Below the pieces are notes generated by a model that saw only the letters and a list, made by a program, of their open reading frames with translations, was not told where the DNA came from and did not search any database. A stretch of 64,000 bases of DNA, taken from contig NZ_BDAV01000009.1 in assembly GCF_001612635.1 (NCBI RefSeq), positions 1 to 64,000 of the forward strand, written 5' to 3'. The translations under genes and the position numbers were made by a program. Shown here one piece after another: positions 26,392-33,758 of this stretch (position 1 is its first letter; the number at the start of each line of letters is the position of its first letter). This DNA comes from Nocardia africana NBRC 100379 (GTDB lineage: Bacteria > Actinomycetota > Actinomycetes > Mycobacteriales > Mycobacteriaceae).

Positions 26392-27411
26392 TTACCTGGT
26401 GTGCGCGGCGCGGCGTGCGCGGTCGGCGGCCGGGCGGTTGGCCTCGAGTTGGGTGCGTGAGTAGAAGGTTCGCCATCCCGGCTGGCCGAAGCGGCGGCGC
26501 AGCGTGAAGTAGACCGGACCGAACTGGCCCGCGACCGGCATGGGCAGCGTCCGCCAGAACAGGCCGTGCACCCGGCGTTCGATGCGGTCGAAAGTCGTTG
26601 TGCGCAAACCCATGTCGGCGTGGAACTTTTCGGGGACCCCGGCCAGGATGCCGACTCGCAGTGTGCGGGTGATCGGCAGTGATAAGACCCGCCACAGCGG
26701 CGTCGGCACCAAGCTCCAGCCGCGGGGCTTGGCCGGGTTGAGTGCGTTGTCGACGATGAACCGCACGCCTGGTCCGACCTCGAGTTCGGAGTCGACGATC
26801 GGCTGCCAGTAGTCGCAGAACTGCGTGTAGGTGTCGGGCAGGCTGCGCACCCCATAGCGGCGGCCGATCTCGTTCAACGCGCGATAAGCCTCTTCGCGCT
26901 CGCCCGCATCACGGAAGAGCCGGAATTCGTCGGCGATGTCGAGGCCGCCCTTGAGGATCGAGCCCCATGTCCAGTTCCAGACGTCCTTGTTCCAGGCGTG
27001 ATAGGGGCTGCCGTCGGGCATGGTGCCGGCGATCGGGCGGTGCAGTTCGTGCAGGCCGTGCGCCACGTCGTCGGCTTCGGGGCCGGCGAACACGATGCCG
27101 AGGACCATCTCGTAGGTGCTGATCAATCGGCGGGTGGCGGCCTGCAGGGTGGGAAGCCCTTCGCTGCCGTTGAGCGCGCGGTCCTTCTCGCTGAGCACGT
27201 GCGCGATCTTCGGGTGCAGGGTCGGCATGATCAACGCGGGGACGTTGGCATACATCAGGACCAGCGGGTGTCCGGCGATACACCGCCCGAACGAGCCAAC
27301 CGCCAGCGGGTCGCCCTCCATCCCGGCGGATGTGGAGTCCGGGCGGGCGGTGTCGGGCTCCACATCCGCGAGCTGCGGAGCACCCCCATCGACTGCGTGC
27401 AGTTTCGCCAC
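26392..27411 (-). CDS. oxygenase MpaB family protein (DUF2236)
   Basis: A 339-residue protein of the DUF2236/MpaB family; characterised relatives (MpaB, Lcp rubber oxygenase) are b-type haem oxygenases. Matching features are GSFGRCIAGHPLVLMYANVP, MPTLHPKIAHVLSEKD, a central RLISTYEMVLGIVFAGPEA, DGSPYHAWNKDVWNWTWGS with the conserved His/Trp region, and a basic C-terminus. GTG 27411 is preferred because AAGGAGA lies seven bases upstream. No signal peptide. It forms a cluster with DUF4383 (downstream) and a TetR (upstream, same strand), which probably controls it. Confidence 0.8.
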   Translation of the reverse strand: MAKLHAVDGGAPQLADVEPDTARPDSTSAGMEGDPLAVGSFGRCIAGHPLVLMYANVPALIMPTLHPKIAHVLSEKDRALNGSEGLPTLQAATRRLISTYEMVLGIVFAGPEADDVAHGLHELHRPIAGTMPDGSPYHAWNKDVWNWTWGSILKGGLDIADEFRLFRDAGEREEAYRALNEIGRRYGVRSLPDTYTQFCDYWQPIVDSELEVGPGVRFIVDNALNPAKPRGWSLVPTPLWRVLSLPITRTLRVGILAGVPEKFHADMGLRTTTFDRIERRVHGLFWRTLPMPVAGQFGPVYFTLRRRFGQPGWRTFYSRTQLEANRPAADRARRAAHTR

Positions 27412-27449
27412 GAGCAACTCTCCTTACCGGTGTCGACCGCCCTCCAACT

Positions 27450-27469
27450 GAGAAAACGGTCGTGTTCTC
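27450..27469. promoter_or_regulatory. candidate TetR operator upstream of the MpaB-like gene
   Basis: GAGAAAACGGTCGTGTTCTC is a near-perfect 20-bp palindrome (half-sites GAGAANAC / GTNTTCTC) 39 bp before the GTG start. Just upstream TGTAACACTCGGTAACAG contains a 10-bp-spaced direct repeat. The neighbouring TetR is the likely ligand; this is inference. Confidence 0.5.
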
Positions 27470-27563
27470 AATAGGATTTGACTGTAACACTCGGTAACAG
27501 GCATTCCAAGGTGTGTAGCCTCGGGAGGGCTCAGCGGCACGAATCGCGGACGGAAAGCCCTGT

Positions 27564-28289
27564 TCAGAGGTCCGCGATGAAGTTCACGCGCTCCTGGGGA
27601 GTAAGAACCACGCTCTCGAGCAGCACCTGCGCGGTCGGGACGATCTGCAGCAGCGTCGCCGCGGACGCGGTCCCGAGGTGTTGCACGACCAGCTCGTTCA
27701 CGCCCCCCAGCGCCCCGATGAGCAGCGCGTGAGCTCCCGGCGAGGGTGCCGGGTCCGGTCCATGCCCGGCCCGTACCCGGCGCAGCCCCTCGATCATCGC
27801 CGCGGCGAAATCGGCTAGGCCCTGCGCACGTCGCGCCCGGATGCGATCGGTCGAGGCCAGCACTTCCACCACGAGACTCTGGGTAAACGCCGGCTCGGCG
27901 GCCAGCGCCGTCAGATACGCGGTCAGCCCGGCTTCGATCACACCGGCAGCGGTGCGCGCCTGGGCGGCGGCATGGCGCATGAGTTCGGTGAGGCGATCGA
28001 CCGCAGCGTAGGTGGCCAGGAACGCTTCTTCCTTGTCCGGATACAGCTCGTAGAACGTCTTCGTCGAAATGCCCGCTCGCGTCGCGATCTGGCGCACGCT
28101 GGCCCCGGCATACCCCTTTTCCGCCACGACCTGCACGGTCGCCAGGATCAACCGGGAATGCTGGGAAGTACGGACCTGATCACGCGAGAGAGCATGACGA
28201 TGGCGGGGCAGCTCCCGAGCCACCCCCGGATCCAACTGCGTGAACTGCGCCAGCGAGAGCCCCGCCCTGTCATCGACCGAATCACTCAC
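27564..28289 (-). CDS. TetR-family regulator
   Basis: A 241-residue regulator. The DNA-binding domain is at about 43-90: RLILATVQVVAEKGYAGASV, RQIATRAGISTKTFYELYPD, KEEAFLATY, a textbook TetR helix-turn-helix. The ligand domain is all-helical with RHAAAQARTAAGVIEAGLTA and SLVVEVLASTDRIRARRAQG. The 40-residue N-terminal extension (VARELPRHRHALSRDQVRTS) is longer than usual. It is encoded upstream of the MpaB-like gene in the same direction and is the likely repressor of that unit. Confidence 0.85.
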   Translation of the reverse strand: MSDSVDDRAGLSLAQFTQLDPGVARELPRHRHALSRDQVRTSQHSRLILATVQVVAEKGYAGASVRQIATRAGISTKTFYELYPDKEEAFLATYAAVDRLTELMRHAAAQARTAAGVIEAGLTAYLTALAAEPAFTQSLVVEVLASTDRIRARRAQGLADFAAAMIEGLRRVRAGHGPDPAPSPGAHALLIGALGGVNELVVQHLGTASAATLLQIVPTAQVLLESVVLTPQERVNFIADL

Positions 28290-28733
28290 CCCCCGACACT
28301 AGACCGCCAGGTCCGCCGCGATCCCACGCCAACACCGATGTACCGAAGAACACACGCACAGAATCCACCACCCGCATCGCACGGCCCACACGTGTGAAGC
28401 CGAGCCCATCCCCGCCGTCAGCGCGGGCGAACGACTGATCGCCACCACCGATACTCACGCATCACCTCAGTGCAAGTCTTCGGTAGTCGGCACAACGACC
28501 TCCACCAAAGGAAACGCACTATTCTGCCGCATATCGGGTGTTTCGACCGATCGGGACCACCCACGGAGGAGCTGTCGACTGCCCATCCGGTCACCGACAA
28601 ACTGGCCTCTGAGATCCCGGGTCAATAACGATCAGAGGCGCCGACCAACGGACCACGTCGAACTGCCGCTCCCGTCAACGACGGTGTCATCTACGAGGCC
28701 GCGCAGGTCACGGCCTTAGGCCCGGCGAGGACC
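28290..28733. other. 444-bp stretch with no gene seen
   Basis: No open frame has plausible composition or a family match on either strand. It must contain the promoter of the TetR gene ending at its left edge. Confidence 0.4.
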
Positions 28734-28850
28734 TTAGATAACGCGCCGGAAGATGTCGTCGGTCGACGCGAGCCAGCCCAAAATCGTTGCGACATGGTCC
28801 CGTTCGAGATCATCGAACGGGACCATGCTCTTGACGATGCTGGCAACCAC
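28734..28850 (-). pseudogene. N-terminal fragment of a NUDIX-type protein
   Basis: The minus strand reads VVASIVKSMVPFDDLERDHV, then ATILGWLASTDDIFRRVI and stop. The phrase (..VPFDxLEREHxxxxLxWLESTDDIFRR) is how many actinobacterial NUDIX hydrolases begin, ahead of the NUDIX box. The box itself is absent. A perfect 15-bp inverted repeat (28793-28827) lies inside. Confidence 0.5.
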
Positions 28851-28962
28851 AGCGGTAGTGGGCTGCATGCCGGTGGACCCTACATCGGCTCTCCGACAAC
28901 CAGCCTGACTGTGGCTCGTCGTGTGAAGACTCGGGTGACTGACCACCGTATCTGCAACTTGA

Positions 28963-29436
28963 TCAGGACGTCTGCCACCGACATCGCGCGGTATGTTCCA
29001 TTACGGTGTCTTTGGTGGCCGGAATCGCGCGATGTAGGCGCGGGCGCGTGGCCGGGGGATCCTGAGCGAACTCTGCTGGGCTGCGGTGCCAGTGACGCGC
29101 ACAGAACTCGTCGAGATCCATGGCGATCGGACGCTGGTAGTAGTCCGCGTCGGGCTCAGCTGCCCGGCTGACCTCGAGTAGTTCGGCAACCGGTGTCCAT
29201 CCGCTGTGGTCGAAGGCCCAACTGCCGTCGCAGACGAAGACGTGACTCGGATCGGCAGCCGTGCGCGGCCACAGTCCGACGACGGTGAAGCGGCCACGAT
29301 GCACCTCGATGAACTCGTAGGCCAGGATGCGGCATGCGCCGGCGGCGAAGAACCACTGGTCGTCTCGATGCCAGGCGAGATCTTGATCGAATCGCTCCAA
29401 GGGCGTGCGTCGCAACTCCGAGCAGGGGATATACAT
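28963..29436 (-). CDS. hypothetical protein, possibly frameshifted at the C-terminus
   Basis: A 157-residue soluble protein beginning MYIPCSELRRTPLERFDQDL at ATG 29436. Mostly beta: DDQWFFAAGACRILAYEFIE, VHRGRFTVVGLWPRT, HVFVCDGSWAFDHSGWTPVA, then a helix with AMDLDEFCARHWHRSPAEFA. After QDPPA the alternative frame (RARAYIARFRPPKTP, stop 29001) reads more naturally than the open one. An indel in the G5 run near 29055 is likely. Family not recognised. Confidence 0.55.
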   Translation of the reverse strand: MYIPCSELRRTPLERFDQDLAWHRDDQWFFAAGACRILAYEFIEVHRGRFTVVGLWPRTAADPSHVFVCDGSWAFDHSGWTPVAELLEVSRAAEPDADYYQRPIAMDLDEFCARHWHRSPAEFAQDPPATRPRLHRAIPATKDTVMEHTARCRWQTS

Positions 29437-29679
29437 AAGGCCAGCGTGACCGATTCAGGCTGAAGTCAGCTCGAATCGACAGCGCCAGAGGAACTTTCGC
29501 CACGCCCGTTGGCCGAGTGCCATATCGTAGGTTGAGCCGCCCGAACCTCTGGGATCTGCCTGCATCTACGGCTATTCTCGGCAGGAGTGGGGTCGGCAGT
29601 GCCAGCGGCGAAGCCGCGGCGACCGGACCGGGGAGCACGGGGCATGCGCGATATCGGTAGGCAGGTAGAGGAGTTGTTC

Positions 29680-29975
29680 TGCGCGGCAGCCGAGATGCGC
29701 TGCTGCACAGCGCAAGTCGTCGCCGACGGCGCGGTGCGGGAGTTCGGCCAGCGGAGCGTACTGCAGGTTCGTCAGACCCGCCCTCTCGGCGCCGGGCAGG
29801 AATAGGTTCCACAGCCCCTGGCGGCGCGCCTAGGCGCGCAGTTCGGGCAGGATCGGCACCGCGGTCCAGTGCCAGCGGTCGTCCAGCTCCCCGAGCAGAG
29901 ATGTGCGGCGAAGGTGGCCTCGTTCGGGTAGATGTGCTCGCGCAGAAAGGATTCCAGGCGTTCGACATTGTCGGC
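29680..29975 (-). pseudogene. N-terminal remnant of an acyl-CoA dehydrogenase
   Basis: Across frames the minus strand reads [60 protein letters not shown] and YAPLAELP. This is the opening of the plant/ACAD11-like acyl-CoA dehydrogenases. The flavin-binding and catalytic parts are missing, and the reading frame changes twice. Confidence 0.6.
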
Positions 29976-30297
29976 CGTGGTCGCGTCGTAAGCATCGGGC
30001 CGTAGACCGGGTTGATGCCAGCGTTGTTGACGAGGATGTCGATCGCGGGCCGAAGGTGTCGATCGCGCGCGCGACAGTGTCGCGCTGGTGCGCCGGATCG
30101 TCGCTGCTACCAGCGATTCCGAGCGCGCAGTCCGGATCACCCAGGTCGGCCACCGCGGCGTTCAACGCATCCTGCTTACGAGCCGTCACGCATACCCGGG
30201 CTCCGTCGGCGACGAGTGCTCGGGCGATGGCCAGACCGATTCCACGGTTGGCTCCGGTGACGATCGCGACAGCACCGGACAGGGAAGAAGCATGCAC
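29975..30297 (-). pseudogene. N-terminal half of an SDR oxidoreductase, truncated
   Basis: Starts [20 protein letters not shown] with the classical TGxxxGIG cofactor loop, then [20 protein letters not shown] and, after a frameshift, [20 protein letters not shown] sequence (NNAG motif). The gene then runs without a break into acyl-CoA dehydrogenase sequence, so the catalytic YxxxK half has been deleted. Its promoter carries the same operator as the ligase promoter at 31069, so it was once part of that regulon. Confidence 0.65.
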
Positions 30298-30378
30298 CGG
30301 TTTCTCCGATCGATCGATCGAACGATTCGGCAGTCAGGCCTACCCCGACCGCCCTTAGTTGATCGTCAGAAAACTTTC

Positions 30379-30396
30379 ACAGTCCACATTGACTGT
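30379..30396 (-). promoter_or_regulatory. TetR-type operator overlapping the leftward SDR promoter
   Basis: ACAGTC-N6-GACTGT palindrome. On the minus strand the -35-like TTGACAGTC is followed by AATGT and GGACTGTGAAA, matching the site at 31069-31094 at about 22 of 25 bases. Confidence 0.65.
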
Positions 30397-30438
30397 CAAC
30401 ACCAGCCGTGGAACGCCGGATCCGCGGCCCGTTCTCGG

Positions 30439-31056
30439 TCAGCTCGATGGCCGCCCGGGTCGTTCGAGGTAGACCTCGATCCACTGCTCGATGACGCGGT
30501 CGATGATTCCTTGGTCGTGACGCAGGATCCGCGCCAGCTCCAGGCCGCGCATCATTGCCAACAGTGATTCGAAGGTGGTCCTGGCGGTTTCGGGATCGTC
30601 GATCCGGGTGTACTCGTCGAAGATCCCGCGCAGCGCGGCGCCGAGTTGACGCTCCGCCGGCTGCAACGCGGCACGCAACGCGGCGTCGGTGCGAGCTGCC
30701 GTCCACAGCTCCATGGCCGCCAAGAATGCTGGTCCCGACATCGACTCGTACATCGCGTAGACCACCCCGCGCAGCGAATCCGGCCCGTCGTCGACCCCGC
30801 GAGCGGCGCGACGGATTGCGAGTAGCCGTTGGTCCGCAATGTAGTGAACCGCGGCGACGAGCAGTTCCTCCCGAGATCCGAAGTGGTGCAACAGCGCGCC
30901 TCGCGACACGCCGGCGAGTTCCTGAACCCGATGGGTGGAGGTGCCGGAGTAGCCACTCTCGACCAGGCACCGCATCGCTGCGTCGAGCACTGTCTCGCGG
31001 GTGCGGGCCCGCTGCTCCTGCCGAATTCCCGCCATCATCGAATGATAGACGGTCAT
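30439..31056 (-). CDS. TetR-family regulator
   Basis: About 205 residues. The N-terminal HTH reads TRETVLDAAMRCLVESGYSG, TSTHRVQELAGVSRGALLHH, FGSREELLVAAVHYI, typical of TetR. The effector domain includes DGPDSLRGVVYAMYESMSGP and FESLLAMMRGLELARILRHD. An alternative ATG at 31038 (MMAGIRQEQRA..) would remove six residues. Divergent from the acyl-CoA ligase gene; two copies of one palindromic operator flank it, at its own/ligase promoter (31072-31089) and at the SDR promoter on the far side (30379-30396). It probably represses both until an acyl-CoA ligand binds. Confidence 0.85.
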   Translation of the reverse strand: MTVYHSMMAGIRQEQRARTRETVLDAAMRCLVESGYSGTSTHRVQELAGVSRGALLHHFGSREELLVAAVHYIADQRLLAIRRAARGVDDGPDSLRGVVYAMYESMSGPAFLAAMELWTAARTDAALRAALQPAERQLGAALRGIFDEYTRIDDPETARTTFESLLAMMRGLELARILRHDQGIIDRVIEQWIEVYLERPGRPSS

Positions 31057-31068
31057 TCCAAGAAGGCA

Positions 31069-31094
31069 TTGACAGTCCGTATGGACTGTGAAAC
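31069..31094 (+). promoter_or_regulatory. promoter with TetR-type operator for the ligase/ECH operon
   Basis: TTGACA (31069-31074) serves as a perfect -35. Overlapping it is ACAGTCCGTATGGACTGT (31072-31089), a palindrome with 7-bp arms, so a bound repressor would block polymerase. It lies 73 bp before the ligase start and 16 bp before the TetR start on the other strand. Confidence 0.7.
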
Positions 31095-31161
31095 TGTGAC
31101 CCGGAGCATATTCAACTCCGCATGCCGCTCACATGCTCGGCGTTGTCGAGGAGACCTGTCG

Positions 31162-32799
31162 ATGACCCCCCGAACCCTCTTGACCCGATCGCTGTGGCCG
31201 GCCACGCCCGCACCGCTCATCGACCATGCTGTCGGAGACGAGTTGCGCGGCGCCGCGGCCACCGCGGGCGACCGCACCGCGCTGATCTTCGTGTCCGCGA
31301 ACGCCCCGGCACGCTGCTGGACATACGCCGAGCTACTCCGCGACGCTGAATCCGGCGCCCACTGGCTGCTCGACCGGTTTGAAGCCGGCGACCATCTCAC
31401 CGTGTGGTCACCGAACACCCCCGAATGGATCGTCCTGCAATATGCCGCAGCACTGGCCGGACTCATCCTGGTCACTGCGAACCCCGCCCTGCAGGACAAT
31501 GAACTCGAATACGTTCTGCGCCAATCGCAATCGACGGGCGTCGCCTACGCGGCAACCTTCCGCGGCACCGACATGCGAGCCCGGGTGGCCAGCGTCGCAC
31601 CGGCCGTGCCGCAGGTACGCGAGCACATCCCCCTCGATGGCTGGCTCGACCGGATCGCCACCCCGCGTCAGTCCGGGGCATCGCTGCCAGCCGTCGATCC
31701 GGACGGCCCGATGCAACTGCAGTACACGTCAGGGACCACCGGCTTCCCGAAAGGGGCGCAGCTCAGCCACTGTGCGATGCTCACCAACGCCGCCTACGTC
31801 CACGAACGGGCCGGCTCTCCCACCGGAACCGTCTGGGTCTCGGCGATGCCGCTGTTCCACACCGCCGGCTGCGGACTGGTCGGCCTCGGTGTGCTGACCC
31901 GGCGCGGCACCCACGTGCTGTGCGAAGCGTTCGAACCCGCGTTGGTGCTGGGCGCCCTACAGGAATACGAGGCCGACCGCTACCTCGGTGTTCCGGCGAT
32001 GCTGCGGGCGCTGCTCGCGCACCCGACATTCGACACCTACGACTTCACCCCGCTGCGGGTGGTCCTGTCCGGTGGCGACAGCGTCCCGCGCGAGGTGATC
32101 GCCGAGTGCGAACGCCGCTTCGGCGCGGAATTCTCGACCGTCTACGGACAGACCGAACTCGCCCCGATCATCACGCAGACCGATCCGAACGACCACCTGG
32201 ACGAGAAATACACGACCGCGGGCATGCCACTGTGGAACGTCGAGGTCAGTATCCAGGACGTCATCACTCGCGAGATCGCGCCGCTCGGTGAGGTCGGCGA
32301 AATCTGCGCGCGCGGATATCAGGCCATGCTCGGCTACTTCGACATGCCCGAACAGACCCGCAGCGCCCTCGATGCGGACGGCTGGGTCCACACCGGAGAC
32401 CTCGGCACCCTCGACCGGCACGGCTACCTGCGGGTCACCGGACGGATGAAGGACATGATCATCCGCGGTGGCGAGAACATCTATCCCCGCGAGATCGAAG
32501 CCGTGCTGCACGACCACCCGGGAATCGACACCGCCGCCGTGATCGGCCTGCCCGACGAACGCTGGGGTGAGTCGGTCGCGGCCGTGATCGTGCCCAGCGA
32601 GCCGGGACTGCCGCTGAATCCCGCGGATCTGCAGGACTATGTCCGCGCTCACCTCGCGCCGCACAAGGCGCCGAAGACCTGGTTCATCGCGGCCCAGCTG
32701 CCCAGCAATGCGATGGGCAAGCTGCAGAAATTCAAACTTCGGGACCAGATCGCGAGCGGCGAGCTCGTCGCGCTGCCGGCCCCGGACGATCGCCGCTGA
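31162..32799 (+). CDS. acyl-CoA synthetase (AMP-dependent ligase)
   Basis: A 545-residue ANL-superfamily enzyme that activates a carboxylic acid as acyl-AMP and then acyl-CoA. The P-loop YTSGTTGFPKG is at 188-198; FSTVYGQTELAPI is the A5 adenine motif; DADGWVHTGDLGTLDRHGYL is A7; GRMKDMIIRGGENIYPREIE is the hinge A8; the catalytic Lys is in NAMGKLQKFKLR. Length is typical. ATG 31162 follows GAGGAG at seven bases. First gene of a rightward operon with an enoyl-CoA hydratase 54 bp downstream. Substrate unknown; medium- or long-chain or cyclic acids fit. Confidence 0.9.
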   Translation: MTPRTLLTRSLWPATPAPLIDHAVGDELRGAAATAGDRTALIFVSANAPARCWTYAELLRDAESGAHWLLDRFEAGDHLTVWSPNTPEWIVLQYAAALAGLILVTANPALQDNELEYVLRQSQSTGVAYAATFRGTDMRARVASVAPAVPQVREHIPLDGWLDRIATPRQSGASLPAVDPDGPMQLQYTSGTTGFPKGAQLSHCAMLTNAAYVHERAGSPTGTVWVSAMPLFHTAGCGLVGLGVLTRRGTHVLCEAFEPALVLGALQEYEADRYLGVPAMLRALLAHPTFDTYDFTPLRVVLSGGDSVPREVIAECERRFGAEFSTVYGQTELAPIITQTDPNDHLDEKYTTAGMPLWNVEVSIQDVITREIAPLGEVGEICARGYQAMLGYFDMPEQTRSALDADGWVHTGDLGTLDRHGYLRVTGRMKDMIIRGGENIYPREIEAVLHDHPGIDTAAVIGLPDERWGESVAAVIVPSEPGLPLNPADLQDYVRAHLAPHKAPKTWFIAAQLPSNAMGKLQKFKLRDQIASGELVALPAPDDRR

Positions 32800-32853
32800 C
32801 GCAACACCCCGACCGAGTTCACATCATGACCATCCATCCGAAGGAGACCCACA

Positions 32854-33705
32854 ATGCCGGCAGTGCTGTACGAGGTGCGTGACAAGCGGGCCTATCTGAC
32901 GTTGAACCGGCCGGACCGGCTCAACGCCATCAACGACGACATGCCCGGCGAGATCCAGGCCGCGGTCCAGCGCGCCAACGAGGACCCCGAGGTCAAGGTC
33001 ATCATCCTGCGCGGCGCGGGCCGCGCGTTCTGCGCCGGCTACGACCTCAAGGCGTTCGCCGAGACGGAGAACGCGCGCTGGTCCCAGGGCCCGGTGTGGG
33101 ACCCGATCACCGACTACCAGGCGATGAAGAGCAACACCGACGCGTTCTTCTCACTGTGGCGTTCGCTCAAGCCGACGATCTGCCAGGTGCAGGGGTACGC
33201 CGTGGCCGGCGGCAGTGACATCGCCCTGTGCTGCGACCTGGTGGTCATGGCCGAGGATGCCCGGATCGGCTACCCGCCGGCGCGGGTGTGGGGCTGCCCG
33301 ACCACGGCGATGTGGGTGTACCGGCTCGGCGCGGAGAAGGCCAAGCGCATGCTGCTCACCGGCGACACGATCGACGGAACCACCGCTGCCGCATGGGGTT
33401 TGGTCGGCGACGCCGTGCCCGTCGACCGGCTCGAGGCCCGGGTCGAGGAACTCGCCGACCGGATGGCCGGGGTGCCCACCAACCAGCTGGTGATGCAGAA
33501 GCTGATGGTCAACCAGGCCTTCGACAACATGGGCCTGCACAGCACGCAGATCCTGGCCACGATCTTCGACGGCATCACCCGCCACACTCCGGAGGGCCGC
33601 TGGTTCAAGGACTTCGCCGAGCAGCAGGGCTTCGGTCCCGCCGTGCGGTGGCGTGACTCCGGACGCCCGATCCCCGACGGTGGCGGTCCGATCCCGACGG
33701 TCTGA
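32854..33705 (+). CDS. enoyl-CoA hydratase/isomerase (crotonase) family protein
   Basis: A 283-residue crotonase. Oxyanion-hole segments are GAGRAFCAGYDL (residues 55-66) and GYAVAGGSDIALCCDLVVMA (114-133). The usual first catalytic Glu (GGCEL) is Asp122 here, and the second-Glu region (RVWGCPTTAMW) lacks a Glu, so it may be an isomerase, a hydrolase-like member or an atypical hydratase. The C-terminus is extended (FGPAVRWRDSGRPIPDGGGP). Co-transcribed with the ligase. Confidence 0.85.
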   Translation: MPAVLYEVRDKRAYLTLNRPDRLNAINDDMPGEIQAAVQRANEDPEVKVIILRGAGRAFCAGYDLKAFAETENARWSQGPVWDPITDYQAMKSNTDAFFSLWRSLKPTICQVQGYAVAGGSDIALCCDLVVMAEDARIGYPPARVWGCPTTAMWVYRLGAEKAKRMLLTGDTIDGTTAAAWGLVGDAVPVDRLEARVEELADRMAGVPTNQLVMQKLMVNQAFDNMGLHSTQILATIFDGITRHTPEGRWFKDFAEQQGFGPAVRWRDSGRPIPDGGGPIPTV

Positions 33706-33758
33706 CAGCCTGTCGACGGTGCGCACCGACACCCGGTGGGCACCGTCGACTGTGTCAG
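33702..33758. terminator. bidirectional terminator between convergent genes
   Basis: An 11-bp perfect stem, GTCGACGGTGC (33712-33722) with GCACCGTCGAC (33740-33750), around a 17-base loop. An outer CTGACA/TGTCAG pair includes the stop codons of both flanking genes. Confidence 0.75.
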
